Shown piece after piece: positions 7,523 through 9,348 of a stretch of DNA of 9,348 bases. The notes under the pieces were generated by a model. It was given only the letters and a program-made list of their open reading frames with translations, had not been told where the DNA came from and did no database searches. How positions within the stretch are numbered: position 1 is the stretch's first letter; each line of letters opens with the position of its first letter. The position numbers and the translations under genes are program-made. Source of the DNA: Chloroflexota bacterium (GTDB lineage Bacteria; Chloroflexota; Dehalococcoidia; Lucifugimonadales; Lucifugimonadaceae); contig PASL01000012.1 of the NCBI GenBank assembly GCA_002712125.1, positions 13,096 through 22,443 of the forward strand. The letters run 5' to 3'.

Positions 7523-8102
7523 CGAAAAAATAACTATTTTCATCAATAACTTGAACAGTAAAAATCTTTTTATGGATTCATTTTTTCAAATTTTTGCAAG
7601 TGACTACTTGATTCCAGTTATTTGTGCATTATCAATTTTTTCTCTATGGTTTTTAGTTTTAGACTCTAAACGATTATTATTAAATCAAAAAATAGTATTT
7701 TATTCCATTTCAGCTATTATAATAACTAACTTTTTTGTATGGTTAATTAATAGTTTAATTTCAAGACCTAGGCCTTTTGTTACTAATTCAGATGAAATAA
7801 ACCTGATGTTTTATGCTCCTACTGATCCATCATTTCCTGCTAATCCGGTAGCAATTGGATTTGCTGTTGCTATGTCGATTTTTCCTGCGAATAAATATCT
7901 AGGGTATTTTTTATTAGTTGTTTCTATAATATTTAGTTTTTCAAGAGTATATGTTGGTGTTTTTTATTTTGTAGATGTTTTTTCAGCTGCTATTCTTGGT
8001 TTTACAGTTGCGATTTTAGTAAGAAAAATTATGCGCATAAAAATTATCAATTACATTTTGATGAAGCAGATAAAAATTCTAAGAACTTTAGCATTATCTT
8101 AA
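7512..8102 (+). CDS. PAP2-fold membrane protein lacking both catalytic histidines (BcrC-like pseudophosphatase)
   Basis: This 196-residue multi-helix protein follows the layout of BcrC-type undecaprenyl-pyrophosphate phosphatases. It has an N-terminus resembling 'IFxxINxLxxxxxxxD' (8-22), then hydrophobic segments near 33-50, 60-82, 113-125, 129-143 and 151-171. The first PAP2 motif is present as SRPRPF (84-89), with Asn80 where many members have Lys (BcrC also lacks it). The second motif, normally PSGH or PANH, reads PANP (109-112), so its histidine is proline. The third, normally SRxxxGxHxxxD, reads SRVYVGVFYFVDV, keeping Ser144, Arg145 and Asp155 but with Phe151 in place of the nucleophilic histidine. 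Lipid-phosphate hydrolysis by the known mechanism therefore seems impossible. The start overlaps the previous gene by 11 bases, with GAGGTAGG just upstream; ATG codons at 7512 and 7515 are both usable. The fold assignment is strong; the function is open. Confidence 0.85.
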   Translation: MMIDEKITIFINNLNSKNLFMDSFFQIFASDYLIPVICALSIFSLWFLVLDSKRLLLNQKIVFYSISAIIITNFFVWLINSLISRPRPFVTNSDEINLMFYAPTDPSFPANPVAIGFAVAMSIFPANKYLGYFLLVVSIIFSFSRVYVGVFYFVDVFSAAILGFTVAILVRKIMRIKIINYILMKQIKILRTLALS

Positions 8103-8845
8103 TCTTCAAATTTAGGTAAATGACCATCTAAAATAAGTTGTGGATTAGAAATAAATAATTTATTGGAGATATTTTCTCCAAATAATTTTGAAATTATCTC
8201 GTAAGATTGATCCAGATTAGGTGACATAATTTTATCTTTATTATGTATCTCGGAGGATATACATGTAGCGTGTTTTTTTTCTATAATTTCTAGCGCAAAT
8301 CTTTTACTTATTTCTCCATGATTACCGATTATGCTGTCTGAGTTAATTTGAATTAAAGCGCCTAGCTTAATAATCTCTTCTAGAATCTTATAATTTTTTC
8401 TTAAATAATTATTTCTTTCAGGGTGAGATATTATCGGGTAAAGTCTTTTATCTCGAAATTTTTCAATAATTTTTAAATTATTTTCATCAAAATAATTAAA
8501 AGTTGATTCAATCAAGAAAAATCTAGTCTTATTAAGAGAAAAATTTTGTGATTCAGTATCAATAATATCAATGATTTTTTCGGTGAAATTTAATGTCATA
8601 CCAGAAAAAATATTAATATCTATATCGTGTTTATGAACTAATGTATTTAATTTTTCTACATACTCTTCAACATCTTTATAATTTTTATTATTAAGCAAAA
8701 GATTTTCATAATGAGGTGTTGCAATAATTTTTGAAACACCACTTTTTTCTGCCAAAATTAAAATTTCTAGTGATTCATCAATGTCAAAAGGACCATCATC
8801 AAATTCCGGTATTATGTGGGATTTAATATCTGTAAAATTTTTCAT
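8099..8845 (-). CDS. CpsB/YwqE-like PHP-fold protein with altered metal site
   Basis: This 248-residue protein is related to CpsB/CapC/YwqE, manganese-dependent tyrosine phosphatases of the PHP fold that control capsule or exopolysaccharide export kinases. Family marks are DIKSHIIPEFDDGP (6-19), ATPHYENLL (42-50), FLIEST (110-115), PIISHPERN (137-145), QINSDSIIG (166-174), SSEIHN (197-202), and the C-terminal FISNPQLIL (231-239). Comparison from memory with pneumococcal CpsB and B. subtilis YwqE shows changed ligand positions. The first His of DIHSH is Lys8, the Glu of the 'GxE' motif is Thr84 (GMT), and the Asp of 'SDxHN' is Glu199. Ligands kept are His10, His45, Glu113, His141 and His201. 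It is preceded two bases upstream by the PIG-L gene and has only a distant AAGG, so it is probably translated by coupling. No tyrosine kinase or Wzz-like gene is in view. Family is confident; phosphatase activity is doubtful. Confidence 0.82.
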   Translation of the reverse strand: MKNFTDIKSHIIPEFDDGPFDIDESLEILILAEKSGVSKIIATPHYENLLLNNKNYKDVEEYVEKLNTLVHKHDIDINIFSGMTLNFTEKIIDIIDTESQNFSLNKTRFFLIESTFNYFDENNLKIIEKFRDKRLYPIISHPERNNYLRKNYKILEEIIKLGALIQINSDSIIGNHGEISKRFALEIIEKKHATCISSEIHNKDKIMSPNLDQSYEIISKLFGENISNKLFISNPQLILDGHLPKFED

Positions 8846-8847
8846 TA

Positions 8848-9348
8848 TTAAGATCTTGCCTTGACTCTTCTAAAAACTTCTCCATATTGAAATTCAAATT
8901 TTTCAGATTCATTTTCATGTCTTCTTTTCATGTTATTCCATAAATCAGATCCAACAGATAATCCTGCTATCTGACTTTTATGCATAGATAAAGCTTCAAT
9001 TTTTGTATCTATAGATTCAGTTATATCAACAATAATATTTGGGTCATCTGCTCCCCAGAAAAAAATTTCCTTTACCTTATGTGGTGATAATCCTTTTTTT
9101 ATTTGATTCTCAAAATGTAAATGATCTCTTGCAAAGGGATATACTGCATCTTGTACTGTGATTCCTGTATTTCTATGATCTCTATGCTGAAAAGAGTTTT
9201 TTCGAAAATGATCATGAGTGAAAACAACTTCTGGCTTAAATTTTCTTATATTTTCTACAATCTGTTCTAAGAAATCATCATTTGCTTTGAGTTTACCATC
9301 CTCATATTGAAGAGAAATGAGATTATTAACTCCTATAATATCTGCTGC
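8848..9348 (-). CDS. PIG-L (LmbE-like) family N-deacetylase, C-terminal part
   Basis: An open frame enters from the right edge and ends with TAA at 8850-8848, giving 166 visible residues; the N-terminus with the first zinc motif (usually HPDD) lies outside. PIG-L proteins are zinc-dependent deacetylases acting on N-acetylglucosamine-type sugars, for example in mycothiol, bacillithiol and glycolipid synthesis. The visible third-ligand motif is QHRDHRNTG (visible residues 54-62), corresponding to the family's HPDHR, with His58 the expected zinc ligand and Arg in place of the usual Pro. It is preceded by KPEVVFTHD (38-46) and followed by QDAVYPFARDH, then a stretch ending FFWGADDPNIIVDIT and a helix IDTKIEALSMHKSQI, a pattern I associate with the PIG-L group common in Chloroflexota and actinobacteria. 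The CpsB-like gene begins two bases after its stop, so both form one transcript. The specific substrate is not determinable. Confidence 0.85.
   Translation of the reverse strand, partial: AADIIGVNNLISLQYEDGKLKANDDFLEQIVENIRKFKPEVVFTHDHFRKNSFQHRDHRNTGITVQDAVYPFARDHLHFENQIKKGLSPHKVKEIFFWGADDPNIIVDITESIDTKIEALSMHKSQIAGLSVGSDLWNNMKRRHENESEKFEFQYGEVFRRVKARS

Noticed and set aside
7834..7972. Loss of PAP2 histidines as a frameshift or sequencing error
   Set aside because: The frame continues unbroken through both motifs with the surrounding family residues intact, and each replaced codon differs from His codons at two bases.

Overview
The window is compact, AT-rich bacterial DNA (about 30% GC by eye) with gaps of 2 to 131 bases between genes, some overlapping genes and no RNA genes, insertion sequences or CRISPR arrays. 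The combination of gene types and protein wording resembles low-GC marine Chloroflexota such as SAR202-like lineages. It includes a CocE-type hydrolase, a divergent ketopantoate-reductase paralogue, a PIG-L deacetylase with a long inter-motif insert and an IlvE of the 'MTHALHYGT' type. That placement is a guess from memory of protein style and was not tested.

Layout. Positions 1-1883 (minus strand) hold a housekeeping pair, RNase PH (rph) followed by enolase (eno, its C-terminus off the left edge). Position 1968 starts a plus-strand reductase of the ketopantoate reductase fold, which converges almost stop-to-stop with a minus-strand CocE/NonD-type serine hydrolase (2895-4826). A 131-base divergent gap follows. 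From it runs a plus-strand cluster: a D-2-hydroxyacid dehydrogenase with a TTG start (4958), a branched-chain aminotransferase (6082), an unrecognised three-helix membrane protein (7004) and a PAP2-fold membrane protein (7512). The last gene meets a minus-strand pair head-on with a 4-base overlap of stop codons. That pair is a PIG-L deacetylase (running in from the right edge) followed 2 bases later by a CpsB/YwqE-type PHP-fold protein.

How the genes relate. The dehydrogenase and aminotransferase both act on 2-oxo acids, so together they could interconvert D-hydroxy acids, 2-oxo acids and amino acids; this is inference from adjacency. The right third looks like a cell-envelope or glycan neighbourhood.

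The most interesting observation is that two converging genes there encode apparent pseudoenzymes. The PAP2 protein keeps the fold and the arginines, but both catalytic histidines are replaced (proline and phenylalanine). The CpsB-like protein keeps the overall PHP/CpsB pattern, but three metal-ligand positions are changed (His to Lys, Glu to Thr, Asp to Glu). Both reading frames are intact, so these look like retained proteins with altered or lost catalysis rather than decaying pseudogenes.
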